Source: Eledone cirrhosa (taxonomy: Eukaryota > Mollusca > Cephalopoda > Octopoda > Eledonidae). From it: a stretch of DNA of 64,000 nt. The notes under the pieces were generated by a model. It did no database searches. It saw nothing but the letters and a program-made list of their open reading frames with translations, and was not told where the DNA came from. Made by a program: the position numbers and the translations under genes. The stretch lies in NCBI GenBank assembly GCA_964016885.1, contig OZ024740.1:6778450-6842449 (forward strand). Reading direction: 5' to 3'. The number at the start of each line of letters is the position of its first letter. The stretch's first letter is position 1. Shown piece by piece: positions 22,801-37,297 of this stretch.

Positions 22801-23215
22801 CTGTATTTGTGAGATACATTACCCCAAAATACTCAGATCCTAAGGCAGTGTTTGTGAGAGACATTACCCCAAAATACTCAGATTCTCGAGCTCTATTTGT
22901 GATAGACATTACCCCAAAATACTCAGATCCTAAGGCTGTATTTGTGAGAGACATTACCCCAAAATACTCAAATTCTAAGGCTGTATTTGTGACAGACATT
23001 ACCCCAAAATACTGAGATCCTAATGCAGTGTTTGTGAGAGACATTACACCAAAATACTCAAATCCTAAGGAAGAATTTGTGAGAGACATTACCCCAAAAT
23101 ACTCAGATTCTAAGGCTGTATTTGTGAGAGACATTACCCCAAAATACTGAGATCCTAAGGCTGTATTTGTGAGAGACATTACCCCAAAATACTCAGATTC
23201 TAAGGCTGTACTTGT
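19890..23215. repeat. 1,663-bp tandem duplication nested in the 5,171-bp unit
   Basis: Two adjacent copies (about 19890-21552 and 21553-23215) match with an offset of 1,663 bp, which is 37 monomers minus 2 bp. The missing 2 bp come from the 43-bp unit GAGAGACTACCCC at 20292 and 21955. The pair recurs at 25,061-28,386 as part of the larger duplication. A related older copy begins near 17452. Confidence 0.88.
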
Positions 23216-25429
23216 GAGAGACATTACCCCAAAATATTCAGATTCTAAGGCAGTATTTGTGAGAGACATTACCCCAAAATACTGAGATCCTAAGGCAGTG
23301 TTTGTGAGAGACATTACCCCAAAATACTGAGATCCTAAGGCAGTATTTGTGAGAGACATTACCGCAAAATACTCAAATTCTAAGGCAGTATTTGTGCGAG
23401 ACATTACCCCAAAATACTGATATCCTAAGGCAGTGTTTGTGAGAGACATTACCCCAAAATACTCAGATCCTAAGGCAGTATTTGTGAGAGACATTACCCC
23501 AAAATACTCAGATTCTAAGGCAGTATTTGTGAGAGACATTACCCCAAAATACTGAGATCCTAAGGCAGTGTTTGTGAGAGACATTACCCCAAAATACTCA
23601 GATCCTAAGGCTGTATTTGTGAGAGACATTACCCCAAAATACTGTGATCCTAAGGCAGTATTTGTGAGAGACATTACCACAAAATACTGAGATCCTAAGG
23701 CAGTATTTGTGAGAGACATTACCCCAAAATACTGTGATCCTAAGGCAGTATTTGTGAGAGACATTACCGCAAAATACTGAGATCCTAAGGCAGTATTTGT
23801 GAGAGACATTACCCCAAAATACTGAGATCCTAAGGCAGTATTTGTGAGAGACATTACCCCAAAATACTCAGATCCTAAGGCAGTATTTGTGAGAGACATT
23901 ACCCCAAAATACTGAGATCCTAAGGCAGTATTTGTGAGAGACATTACCCCAAAATACTCAGATCCTAAGGCAGTATTTGTGAGAGACATTACCCCAAAAT
24001 ACTCAGATCCTAAGGCAGTATTTGTGAGAGACATTACCCCAAAATACTGTGATCCTAAGGCAGTATTTGTGAGAGACATTACCGCAAAATACTGAGATCC
24101 TAAGGCTGTATTTGTGAGAGACATTACCCCAAAATACTCAGATCCTAAGGCAGTATTTGTGAGAGACATTACACCAAAATACTCAGATCCTAAGGCAGTA
24201 ATTGTGAGAGACATTACCCCAAAATACTGAGATCCTAAGGCAGTATTTGTGAGAGACATTACCGCAAAATACTGAGATCCTAAGGCAGTATTTGTGAGAG
24301 ATATTACCCCAAAATACTCAGATTCTAAGGCTGTCATTGTGAGAGACATTACCCCAAAATACTCAGATCCTAAGGCAGTATTTGTGAGAGATATTACCCC
24401 AAAATACTGAGATCCTAAGGCAGTATTTGTGAGAGACATTACCCCAAAATACTCAGATCCTAAGGCAGTATTTGTGAGAGACATTACCCCAAAATACTCA
24501 GATCCTAAGGCAGTATTTGTGAGAGATATTACCCCAAAATACTGAGATCCTAAGGCTGTATTTGTGAGAGACATTACCCCAAAATACTCAGATCCTAAGG
24601 CAGTATTTGTGAGAGACATTACCCCAAAATTCTCAGATCCTAAGGCTGTGTTTGTGGGAGACATTACCCCAAAATACTGAGATCCTAAGGCAGTGTTTGT
24701 GAGAGACATTATCCCAAAATACTCAGATCCTAAGGCTGTATTTGTGAGAGACATTAACCCAAAATACTCAGATACTAAGGCTGTATTTGTGAGAGACATT
24801 AACCCACAATACTCAGATCCTAAGGCTGTATTTGTGAGAGACATTACCCCAAAATACTCAGATACTAAGGCAGTGTTTGTGAGAGACATTACCACAAAAT
24901 ACTCAGAGCCTAAGGCTGTATTTGTGAGAGACATTACCCCAAAATACTGAGATCCTAAGGCTGTATTTGTGAGAGACATTACCCCAAAATACTCAGATCC
25001 TAAGGCTGTATTTGTGAGAGACATTACCCCAAAATACTCAGATCCTAAGGCAGTATTTGTGAGAGATATTACCCCAAAATACTGAGATCCTAAGGCAGTA
25101 TTTGTGAGAGACATTACCCCAAAATACTGAGATCCTAAGGCAGTGTTTGTGAGAGACATTACCCCAAAATACTCAGATCCTAAGGCTGTATTTGTGAGAG
25201 ACATTAACCCAAAATACTCAGATCCTAAGGCTGTATTTGTGAGAGACATTAACCCACAATACTCAGATCCTAAGGCTGTATTTGTGAGAGACATTACCCC
25301 AAAATACTCAGATCCTAAGGCAGTGTTTGTGAGAGACATTAACCCAAAATACTCAGATCCTAAGGCTGTATTTGTGAGAGACATTAACCCCAAACACTCA
25401 GATCCTAAGGCTGTATTTGTGAGAGACAT
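22787..25429 (-). other. Longest satellite open frame (880 codons), probably not a gene
   Basis: The minus strand is open for 880 codons of the 15-residue period MSLTNTALGSEYFGV. Every unit brings its own methionine, so the start has no meaning. No signal peptide, non-repeat domain or flanking gene structure is present. The related frame at 27958-30285 is its duplicated copy. Frames elsewhere on this strand end at TGA (from CCTCAGG units) or at units of 43, 44, 46 or 49 bp. Translation cannot be excluded from sequence alone, but nothing beyond openness supports it. Confidence 0.7.
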
Positions 25430-28400
25430 TACCCCAAAATACTCAGATCCTAAGGCAGTATTTGAGAGAGACTACCCCAAAATACTCAGATCCTAAGGCT
25501 GTGTTTGTGAGAGACATTACCCCAAAATACTGAGATCCTAAGGCTGTGTTTGTTAGAGACATTACCCCAGAATACTCAGATCATAATGCTGTATTTTTGA
25601 GAGACATTACCCCAAAATACTCAGATCCTCAGGCTGTATTTGTGAGAGACATTACCCCAAAATACTCAGATCCTAAGGCTGTGTTTGTGAGAGACATTAC
25701 CCCAAAATACTCAGACCATAAGGCAGTGTTTGTGAGAGACATTACCCCAAAATACTCAGATCCTAAGGCAGTATTTGTGAGAGACATTACCCCAAAATAC
25801 TCAGATCCTAAAGCAGTGTTTGTGAGAGACATTACCCCAAAATACTCAGATCCTAAGGCAGTGTTTGTGAGAGACATTACCCCAAAATACTCAGATACTA
25901 AGGCAGTTTTTGTGAGAGATATTACCCGAAAATACTCAGATCCTAAGGCAGTGTTTGTGAGAGACATTACCCCAAAATACTCAGATACTAAGGCAGTTTT
26001 TGTGAGAGATATTACCCCAAAATACTCAGATCCTAAGGCAGTGTTTCTGAGATACATTACCCCAAAATACTCAGATCATAAGGCAGTGTTTGTGAGAGAT
26101 ATTACCCCAAAATACTCAGATCCTAAGGCAGTATTTGTGAGAGATATTACCCCAAAATACTCAGATCCTAAGGCTGTATTTGTGAGAGACATTACCCCCA
26201 AATACTCAGATCCTAAGGCTGTGTTTGTGACAGACATTACCCGAAAATACTCAGATCCTAAGGCAGTGTTTGTGAGAGACATTACCCCAAAATACTAAGA
26301 TCCTAAGGCTGTATTTGTGAGATACATTACCCCAAAATACTCAGATCCTAAGGCAGTGTTTGTGAGAGACATTACCCCAAAATACTCAGATTCTCGAGCT
26401 CTATTTGTGATAGACATTACCCCAAAATACTCAGATCCTAAGGCTGTATTTGTGAGAGACATTACCCCAAAATACTCAAATTCTAAGGCTGTATTTGTGA
26501 CAGACATTACCCCAAAATACTGAGATCCTAATGCAGTGTTTGTGAGAGACATTACACCAAAATACTCAAATCCTAAGGAAGAATTTGTGAGAGACATTAC
26601 CCCAAAATACTCAGATTCTAAGGCTGTATTTGTGAGAGACATTACCCCAAAATACTGAGATCCTAAGGCTGTATTTGTGAGAGACATTACCCCAAAATAC
26701 TCAGATTCTAAGGCTGTACTTGTGAGAGATATTACCCCAAAATACTGAGATCCTAAGGCAGTATTTGTGAGAGACATTACCCCAAAATACTGAGATCCTA
26801 AGGCAGTGTTTGTGAGAGACATTACCCCAAAATACTCAGATCCTAAGGCTGTATTTGTGAGAGACATTAACCCAAAATACTCAGATCCTAAGGCTGTATT
26901 TGTGAGAGACATTAACCCACAATACTCAGATCCTAAGGCTGTATTTGTGAGAGACATTAACCCAAAATACTCAGATCCTAAGGCAGTGTTTGTGAGAGAC
27001 ATTAACCCAAAATACTCAGATCCTAAGGCTGTATTTGTGAGAGACATTAACCCCAAATACTCAGATCCTAAGGCTGTATTTGTGAGAGACATTACCCCAA
27101 AATACTCAGATCCTAAGGCAGTATTTGAGAGAGACTACCCCAAAATACTCAGATCCTAAGGCTGTGTTTGTGAGAGACATTACCCCAAAATACTGAGATC
27201 CTAAGGCTGTGTTTGTTAGAGACATTACCCCAGAATACTCAGATCATAATGCTGTATTTTTGAGAGACATTACCCCAAAATACTCAGATCCTCAGGCTGT
27301 ATTTGTGAGAGACATTACCCCAAAATACTCAGATCCTAAGGCTGTGTTTGTGAGAGACATTACCCCAAAATACTCAGACCATAAGGCAGTGTTTGTGAGA
27401 GACATTACCCCAAAATACTCAGATCCTAAGGCAGTATTTGTGAGAGACATTACCCCAAAATACTCAGATCCTAAAGCAGTGTTTGTGAGAGACATTACCC
27501 CAAAATACTCAGATCCTAAGGCAGTGTTTGTGAGAGACATTACCCCAAAATACTCAGATACTAAGGCAGTTTTTGTGAGAGATATTACCCGAAAATACTC
27601 AGATCCTAAGGCAGTGTTTGTGAGAGACATTACCCCAAAATACTCAGATACTAAGGCAGTTTTTGTGAGAGATATTACCCCAAAATACTCAGATCCTAAG
27701 GCAGTGTTTCTGAGATACATTACCCCAAAATACTCAGATCATAAGGCAGTGTTTGTGAGAGATATTACCCCAAAATACTCAGATCCTAAGGCAGTATTTG
27801 TGAGAGATATTACCCCAAAATACTCAGATCCTAAGGCTGTATTTGTGAGAGACATTACCCCCAAATACTCAGATCCTAAGGCTGTGTTTGTGACAGACAT
27901 TACCCGAAAATACTCAGATCCTAAGGCAGTGTTTGTGAGAGACATTACCCCAAAATACTAAGATCCTAAGGCTGTATTTGTGAGATACATTACCCCAAAA
28001 TACTCAGATCCTAAGGCAGTGTTTGTGAGAGACATTACCCCAAAATACTCAGATTCTCGAGCTCTATTTGTGATAGACATTACCCCAAAATACTCAGATC
28101 CTAAGGCTGTATTTGTGAGAGACATTACCCCAAAATACTCAAATTCTAAGGCTGTATTTGTGACAGACATTACCCCAAAATACTGAGATCCTAATGCAGT
28201 GTTTGTGAGAGACATTACACCAAAATACTCAAATCCTAAGGAAGAATTTGTGAGAGACATTACCCCAAAATACTCAGATTCTAAGGCTGTATTTGTGAGA
28301 GACATTACCCCAAAATACTGAGATCCTAAGGCTGTATTTGTGAGAGACATTACCCCAAAATACTCAGATTCTAAGGCTGTACTTGTGAGAGACATTACCC

Positions 28401-31400
28401 CAAAATATTCAGATTCTAAGGCAGTATTTGTGAGAGACATTACCCCAAAATACTGAGATCCTAAGGCAGTGTTTGTGAGAGACATTACCCCAAAATACTG
28501 AGATCCTAAGGCAGTATTTGTGAGAGACATTACCGCAAAATACTCAAATTCTAAGGCAGTATTTGTGCGAGACATTACCCCAAAATACTGATATCCTAAG
28601 GCAGTGTTTGTGAGAGACATTACCCCAAAATACTCAGATCCTAAGGCAGTATTTGTGAGAGACATTACCCCAAAATACTCAGATTCTAAGGCAGTATTTG
28701 TGAGAGACATTACCCCAAAATACTGAGATCCTAAGGCAGTGTTTGTGAGAGACATTACCCCAAAATACTCAGATCCTAAGGCTGTATTTGTGAGAGACAT
28801 TACCCCAAAATACTGTGATCCTAAGGCAGTATTTGTGAGAGACATTACCACAAAATACTGAGATCCTAAGGCAGTATTTGTGAGAGACATTACCCCAAAA
28901 TACTGTGATCCTAAGGCAGTATTTGTGAGAGACATTACCGCAAAATACTGAGATCCTAAGGCAGTATTTGTGAGAGACATTACCCCAAAATACTGAGATC
29001 CTAAGGCAGTATTTGTGAGAGACATTACCCCAAAATACTCAGATCCTAAGGCAGTATTTGTGAGAGACATTACCCCAAAATACTGAGATCCTAAGGCAGT
29101 ATTTGTGAGAGACATTACCCCAAAATACTCAGATCCTAAGGCAGTATTTGTGAGAGACATTACCCCAAAATACTCAGATCCTAAGGCAGTATTTGTGAGA
29201 GACATTACCCCAAAATACTGTGATCCTAAGGCAGTATTTGTGAGAGACATTACCGCAAAATACTGAGATCCTAAGGCTGTATTTGTGAGAGACATTACCC
29301 CAAAATACTCAGATCCTAAGGCAGTATTTGTGAGAGACATTACACCAAAATACTCAGATCCTAAGGCAGTAATTGTGAGAGACATTACCCCAAAATACTG
29401 AGATCCTAAGGCAGTATTTGTGAGAGACATTACCGCAAAATACTGAGATCCTAAGGCAGTATTTGTGAGAGATATTACCCCAAAATACTCAGATTCTAAG
29501 GCTGTCATTGTGAGAGACATTACCCCAAAATACTCAGATCCTAAGGCAGTATTTGTGAGAGATATTACCCCAAAATACTGAGATCCTAAGGCAGTATTTG
29601 TGAGAGATATTACCCCAAAATACTCAGATCCTAAGGCTGTATTTGTGAGAGACATTAACCCAAAATACTGAGATCCTAAGGCAGTATTTGTGAGAGACAT
29701 TACCCCAAAATACTGAGATCCTAAGGCAGTATTTGTGAGAGACATTACCCCAAAATACTCAGATTCTAAGGCTGTATTTGTGAGAGACATTAGCCCAAAA
29801 TACTCAGATCCTAAGGCAGTATTTGTGAGAGACATTACCCCATAATACTCAGATCCTAAGGCTGTGTTTTTGAGAGACATTACCCCAAAATACTGAGATC
29901 CTAAGGCAGTGTTTGTGAGAGACATTAGCCCAGAATACTCAGATCCTAAGGCTGTATTTGTGAGAGACATTAACCCAAAATACTCAGATCCTAAGGCTGT
30001 ATTTGTGAGAGACATTACCCCAAAATACTGAGATCCTAAGGCAGTATTTTTGAGAGACATTACCCCAAAATACTGAGATCCTAAGGCAGTATTTGTGAGA
30101 GACATTACCCCAAAATACTCAGATCCTAAGGCTGTATTTTTGAGAGACATTACCCCAAAATACTCAGATCCTAAGGCAGGATTTGTGAGAGACATTACCC
30201 CAAAATACTCAGATCCTAAGGCTGTATTTGTGAGAGACATTACCCCAAAATACTGAGATACTAAGGCAGTGTTTCTGAGAGACATTACCCCAGAATACTC
30301 AGATCCTAAGGCAGTATTTGTGAGAGACTACCCCAAAATACTGAGATCCTAAGGCTGTGTTTGTGAGAGACATTACCCCAAAATTCTGAGATCCTAAGGC
30401 TGTGTTTGCTAGAGACATTACCCCAGAATACTCAGATCCTAAGGCTGTATTTTTGAGAGACATTACCCCAAAATACTCAGATCCTAAGGCAGTATTTGTG
30501 AGAGACATTACCCCAAAATACTCAGATCCTAAAGCAGTGTTTGTGAGAGACATTACCCCAAAATACTCAGATCCTAAGGCAGTGTTTGTGAGAGATATTA
30601 CCCGAAAATACTCAGGTCCTAAGGCAGTGTTTGTGAGAGATATTACCCCAAAATACTCAGATCCTAAGGCTGCATTTGTGAGAGACATTAACCCAAAATA
30701 CTCAGATCCTAAGGCTGTATTTGTGAGAGACATTGACCCACAATACTCAGATCCTAAGGCTGTATTTGTGAGAGACATTACCCCAAAATACTCAGATCCT
30801 AAGGCAGTGTTTGTGAGATACATTAACCCCAAATACTCAGATCCTAAGGCTGTGTTTGTGAGAGACATTAACCCCAAATACTCAGATCCTAAGGCTGTAT
30901 TTGTGAGAGACATTACCCCAAAATACTCAGATTCTAAGGCAGTGTTTGTGAGAGACATTACACCAAAATACTCAGATCCCAAGGCAGTATTTGTGAGAGA
31001 CATTACCCCAAAATACTCAGATCCTAAGGCAGTATTTCTGAGATACATTACCCCAAAATACTCAGATCATAAGGCAGTATTTGTGAGAGATATTACCCCA
31101 AAATACTCAGATCCTAAGGCAGTGTTTGTGAGAGATATTACCCGAAAATACTCAGGTCCTAAGGCAGTGTTTGTGAGAGATATTACCCGAAAATACTCAG
31201 GTCCTAAGGCAGTGTTTGTGAGAGATATTACCCCAAAATACTCAGATCCTAAGGCTGCATTTGTGAGAGACATTAACCCAAAATACTCAGATCCTAAGGC
31301 TGTATTTGTGAGAGACATTGACCCACAATACTCTGATCCTAAGGCTGTATTTGTGAGAGACATTACCCCAAAATACTCAGATCCTAAGGCAGTGTTTGTG

Positions 31401-34400
31401 AGAGACATTAACCCCAAATACTCAGATCCTAAGGCTGTATTTGTGAGAGACATTACCCCAAAATACTCAGATCCTAAGGCAGTGTTTGTCAGAGACATTA
31501 CCCCAAAATACTCAGATCCCAAGGCAGTATTTGTGAGAGACATTACCCCAAAGTACTCAGATCCTAAGGCAGTATTTCTGAGATACATTACCCCAAAATA
31601 CTCAGATCATAAGGCAGTGTTTGTGAGAGATATTACCCCAAAATACTCAGATCCTAAGGCAGTGTTTGTGAGAGACATTACCCCAAAATACTCAGATCCC
31701 AAGGCAGTATTTGTGAGAGACATTGCCCCAAAATACTCAGATCCTAAGGCAGTATTTGTGAGAGACATTACCCCAAAATACTCAGATCCTCAGGCTGTAT
31801 TTGTGGCAAACATTACCCCAAAATACTCAGATCCTAAGGTAGTGTTTGTGAGAGACATTATCCCAAAATACTCAGATCCTAAGGCTGTATTTGTGAGAGA
31901 CATTACCCCAAAATACTGAGATTCTAAGGCTGTATTTTTGAGAGACATTACCCCAAAATACTCAGATCCTCAGGCTGTATTTGTGGGAGACATTACCCCC
32001 AAATACTCAGATCCTAAGGTAGTGTTTGTGAGAGACATTATCCCAAAATACTCAGATCCTAAGGCTGTATTTGTGAGAGACATTACCCCCAAAATACTCA
32101 GATCCTAAGGCAGTATTTGTGAGAGACATTACCCCAAAATACTCAGATCCTAAGGCTGTATTTGTGAGAGACATTACCCCAAAATACTGAGATCCTAAGG
32201 CAGTGTTTGTGAGAGACATTACGCCAAAATACTCAGATCCTAAGGCTGTATTTGTGAGCGACATTACCCCAAAATACTCAGATCCTAAGGCTGTATTTGT
32301 GAGAGAAAATACCCCAAAATGCTCAGATCCTAAGGCAGTATTTGTGAGAGACAATACCCCAAAATACTCAGATCCTAAGGCAGTATTTGTGAGAGACAAT
32401 AACCCAAAATACTCAGGACCTAAGGCTGTATTTGTGAGAGACAATACCCCAAAATACTCAGATCAGAAGGCAGTATTTGTGAGAGACAATACCCCAAAAT
32501 ACTCAGATCCTAAGGCAGTATTTGTGAGAGACAATAACCCAAAATACTCAGATCCTAAGGCAGTATTTGTGAGAGACATTACCCCAAAATACTCAGATCC
32601 TAAAGCAGTGTTTGTGAGAGACATTACCCCAAAATACTCAGATCCTAAGGCAGTGTTTGTGAGATACATTACCCCAAAATACTCAGATCATAAGGCAGTG
32701 TTTGTGAGAGATATTACCCCAAAATACTCAGATCCTAAGGCAGTATTTGTGAGAGACATTACCCAAAAATACTCAGATCCTAAGGCTGTAATTGTGAGAG
32801 ACATTACCCCAAAATACTGACATCCTAAGGCTGTATTTGTGAGAGACCTTACCCCAAAATACTGAGATCCTAAGGCAGTATTTGTGAGAGACATTACCCC
32901 AAAATACCCAGATCCTAAGGCTGTATTTGTGAGATACATTACCCCAAAATACTCAGATCCTAAGGCAGTGTTTGTGAGAGACATTACCCCAAAATACTCA
33001 GATTCTAAGGCTGTATTTGTGACAGACATTACCCCAAAATACTCAAATCCTAAGGAAGAATTTGTGAGAGACATTACCCCAAAATACTCAAATCCTAAGG
33101 CTGTATTTGTGAGAGACATTACCGCAAAATACTGAGATCCTAAGGCAGTATTTGTGAGAGACATTACCGCAAAATACTGAGATCCTAAGGCAGTATTTGT
33201 GAGAGACATTACCCCAAAATACTCAGATCCTAAGGCTGTCATTGTGAGAGACATTAACCCAAAATACTCAGATCCTAAGGCTGTATTTGTGAGAGACATT
33301 ACCCCAAAATACTGAGATCCTAAGGCAGTATTTGTGAGAGACATTACCCCAAAATACTGAGATCCTAAGGCAGTATTTGTGAGAGACATTACCCCAAAAT
33401 ACTCAGATCCTAAGGCTGTATTTGTGAGAGACATTACCCCAAAATACTCAGATCCTAAGGCTGTATTTGTGAGAGACATTACCCCAAAATACTCAGATCC
33501 TAAGGCAGTATTTTTGAGAGACATTACCCCAAAATACTCAGATCCTAAGGCAGTATTTGTGAGAGACATTACCCCAAAATACTCAGATCCTAAGGCTGTA
33601 TTTGTGAGAGACATTACCCCAAAATACTCAGATCCTAAGGCAGTATTTGTGAGAGACATTACCCCAAAATACTCAGATCCTAAGGCTGTATTTTTGAGAG
33701 ACATTACCCCAAAATACTGAGATCCTAAGGCAGTGTTTATGAGAGACATTACCCCAAAATACTCAGATCCTAAGGCTGTATTTGTGAGAGACATTAACCC
33801 GAAATACTCAGATCCTAAGGTTGTATTTTTGAGAGACATTCCCCCAAAATACTCAGATCCTAAGGCTGTATTTGTGAGAGACATTACCCCAAAATACTGA
33901 GATCCTAAGGCAGTGTTTGTGAGAGACATTACCCCAAAATACTCAGATCCTAAGGCTGTATTTGTGAGAGTCATTAACCCAAAATACTCAGATCCTAAGG
34001 CTGTATTTGTGAGCGATATTAACCCAAAATACTCATATCCTAAGGCTGTATTTGTGAGAGACATTAACCCAAATACTCAGATCCTAAGGCTGTATTTGTG
34101 AGAGGCATTACCCCAAATACTTTGATCCTAAGGCTGTATTTGTGAGAGACAATAACCCAAAATACTCTGATCCTAAGGCAGTATTTGTGAGAGACATTAC
34201 CACAAAATAAATACTCAGATCCTAAGGCTGTATTTGTGAGAGACATTACCCCAAAATACTGAGATTCTAAGGCTGTATTTTTGAGAGACATTACCCCAAA
34301 ATACTCAGATCCTCAGGCTGTATTTGTGGGAGACATTACCCCAAAATACTCAGATCCTAAGGTAGTGTTTGAGAGAGACATTATCCCAAAATACTCAGAT

Positions 34401-35977
34401 CCTAAGGCTGTATTTGTGAGAGACATTACCCCAAAATACTCAGATCCTAAGGCAGTATTTGAGAGAGACATTACCCCAAAATACTCAGATCCTCAGGCTG
34501 TATTTGTGGGAGACATTACCCCAAAATACTCAGATCCTAGGGTAGTGTTTGTGAGAGACATTATCCCAAAATACTCAGATCCTAAGGCTGTATTTGTGAA
34601 AGACATTACCCCAAAATACTGAGATTCTAAGGCTGTATTTTTGAGAGACATTACCCCAAAATACTCAGATCCTCAGGCTGTATTTGTGGGAGACATTACC
34701 CCAAAATACTCAGATCCTAAGGTAGTGTTTGTGAGAGACATTATCCCAAAATACTCAGAACCTAAGGCTGTATTTGTGAGAGACATTACCCCAAAATACT
34801 CAGATCCTAAGGCAGTATTTGTGAGAGACATTACCCCCAAATACTCATATCCTAAGGCTGTATTTGTGAGAGACATTACCCCAAAATACTGAGATCCTAA
34901 GGCAGTGTTTGTGAGAGACATTACGCCAAAATACTCAGATCCTAAGGCTGTATTTGTGAGCGACATTACCCCAAAATACTCAGATCCTAAGGCTGTATTT
35001 GTGAGAGACAATACCCCAAAATACTCAGATCCTAAGGCTGTATTTGTGAGAGACAATACCCCAAAATACTCAGATCCTAAGGCAGTATTTGTGAGAGACA
35101 ATAACCCAAAATACTCAGATCCTAAGGCAGTATTTGGGAGAGACATTACCCCCAAAATACTCAGATCCTAAGGCTGTACTTGTGAGAGACATTACCCCAA
35201 AATACTCAGATCCTAAGGCAGTGTTTGTGAGAGACATTACCGCAAAATACTCAGATCCTAAGGCAGTATTTGTGAGAGACATTACCCCAAAATACTCAGA
35301 TCCTAAAGCAGTGTTTGTGAGAGACATTACCCCAAAATACTCAGATCCTAAGGCAGTGTTTGTGAGAGATATTACCCGAAAATACTCAGATCCTAAGGCA
35401 GTGTTTGTGAGAGATATTACCCCAAAATACTCAGATCCTAAGGCTGTATTTGTGAGAGACATTAACCCAAAATACTCAGATCCTAAGGCTGTATTTTTGA
35501 GAGACATTACCCCAAAATACTCAGATCCTAAGGCAGTGTTTGTGAGAGACATTAACCCCAAATACTCAGATCCTAAGGCTGTATTTGTGAGAGACATTAC
35601 CCCAAAATACTCAGATCCTAAGGCAGTGTTTGTGAGAGACATTACCCCAAAATACCCAGGTCCCAAGGCAGTATTTGTGAGAGACATTACCCCAAAATAC
35701 TCAGATCCTAAAGCAGTGTTTGTGAGAGACATTACCCCAAAATACTCAGATCCTAAGGCTGTATTTGTGAGAGGCATTACCCCAAATACTTTGATCCTAA
35801 GGCTGTATTTGTGAGAGACAATAACCCAAAATACTCAGATCCTAAGGCAGTATTTGTGAGAGACATTACCACAAAATAAATACTCAGATCCTAAGGCTGT
35901 ATTTGTGAGAGACATTACCCCAAAATACTGAGATTCTAAGGCTGTATTTTTGAGAGACATTACCCCAAAATACTCAG

Positions 35978-36640
35978 ATCCTCAGGCTGTATTTGTGGGA
36001 GACATTACCCCAAAATACTCAGATCCTAGGGTAGTGTTTGAGAGAGACATTATCCCAAAATACTCAGATCCTAAGGCTGTATTTGTGAGAGACATTACCC
36101 CAAAATACTCAGATCCTAAGGCAGTATTTGTGAGAGACATTACCCCAAAATACTCAGATCCTCAGGCTGTATTTGTGGGAGACATTACCCCAAAATACTC
36201 AGATCCTAAGGTAGTGTTTGAGAGAGACATTATCCCAAAATACTCAGATCCTAAGGCTGTATTTGTGAGAGACATTACCCCAAAATACTCAGATCCTAAG
36301 GCAGTATTTGTGAGAGACATTACCCCAAAATACTCAGATCCTCAGGCTGTATTTGTGGGAGACATTACCCCAAAATACTCAGATCCTAGGGTAGTGTTTG
36401 TGAGAGACATTATCCCAAAATACTCAGATCCTAAGGCTGTATTTGTGAAAGACATTACCCCAAAATACTGAGATTCTAAGGCTGTATTTTTGAGAGACAT
36501 TACCCCAAAATACTCAGATCCTCAGGCTGTATTTGTGGGAGACATTACCCCAAAATACTCAGATCCTAAGGTAGTGTTTGTGAGAGACATTATCCCAAAA
36601 TACTCAGATCCTAAGGCTGTATTTGTGAGAGACATTACCC
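35978..36640. repeat. 180-bp four-monomer higher-order repeat
   Basis: The rare variant CCTCAGGCTG occurs at about 35980, 36160, 36340 and 36520, exactly 180 bp apart. Each is followed by a GGTAGTG unit with ATTATCCC, then two ordinary units. On the plus frame the period reads PQAVFVGD, then P(K/R)VVF with DII, then two PKAVFVRD units. The same four-unit period reappears near 47.2, 51.6, 56.0, 60.1 and 61.9 kb. Confidence 0.85.
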
Positions 36641-37297
36641 CAAAATACTCAGATCCTAAGGCAGTATTTGTGAGAGACATTACCCCCAAATACTCAGATC
36701 CTAAGGCTGTATTTGTGAGAGACATTACCCCAAAATACTGAGATCCTAAGGCAGTGTTTGTGAGAGACATTACGCCAAAATACTCAGATCCTAAGGCTGT
36801 ATTTGTGAGCGACATTACCCCAAAATACTCAGATCCTAAGGCTGTATTTGTGAGAGACAATACCCCAAAATACTCAGATCCTAAGGCTGTATTTGTGAGA
36901 GACAATAACCCAAAATACTCAGATCCTAAGGTAGTGTTTGTGAGAGACATTATCCCAAAATACTCAGATCCTAAGGCTGTATTTGTGAGAGACATTACCC
37001 CAAAATTCTCAGATCCTAAGGCAGTATTTGTGAGAGACATTACCCCCAAATACTCAGATCCTAAGGCTGTATTTGTGAGAGACATTACCCCAAAATACTG
37101 AGATCCTAAGGCAGTGTTTGTGAGAGACATTACGCCAAAATACTCAGATCCTAAGGCTGTATTTGTGAGCGACATTACCCCAAAATACTCAGATCCTAAG
37201 GCTGTATTTGTGAGAGACAATACCCCAAAATACTCAGATCCTAAGGCAGTATTTGTGAGAGACAATAACCCAAAATACTCAGATCCTAAGGCAGTAT

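Larger units (their letters stand above)
19366..29600. repeat. 5,171-bp higher-order tandem duplication in the satellite
   Basis: The stretch from about 19366 to 24435 recurs at about 24537 to 29606 with a constant offset of 5,171 bp. Landmarks agree exactly: 20375 with 25546, 22038 with 27209, 22787 with 27958. By eye I find almost no differences between the copies. They diverge near 24440/29611 and before 19366. Confidence 0.88.
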
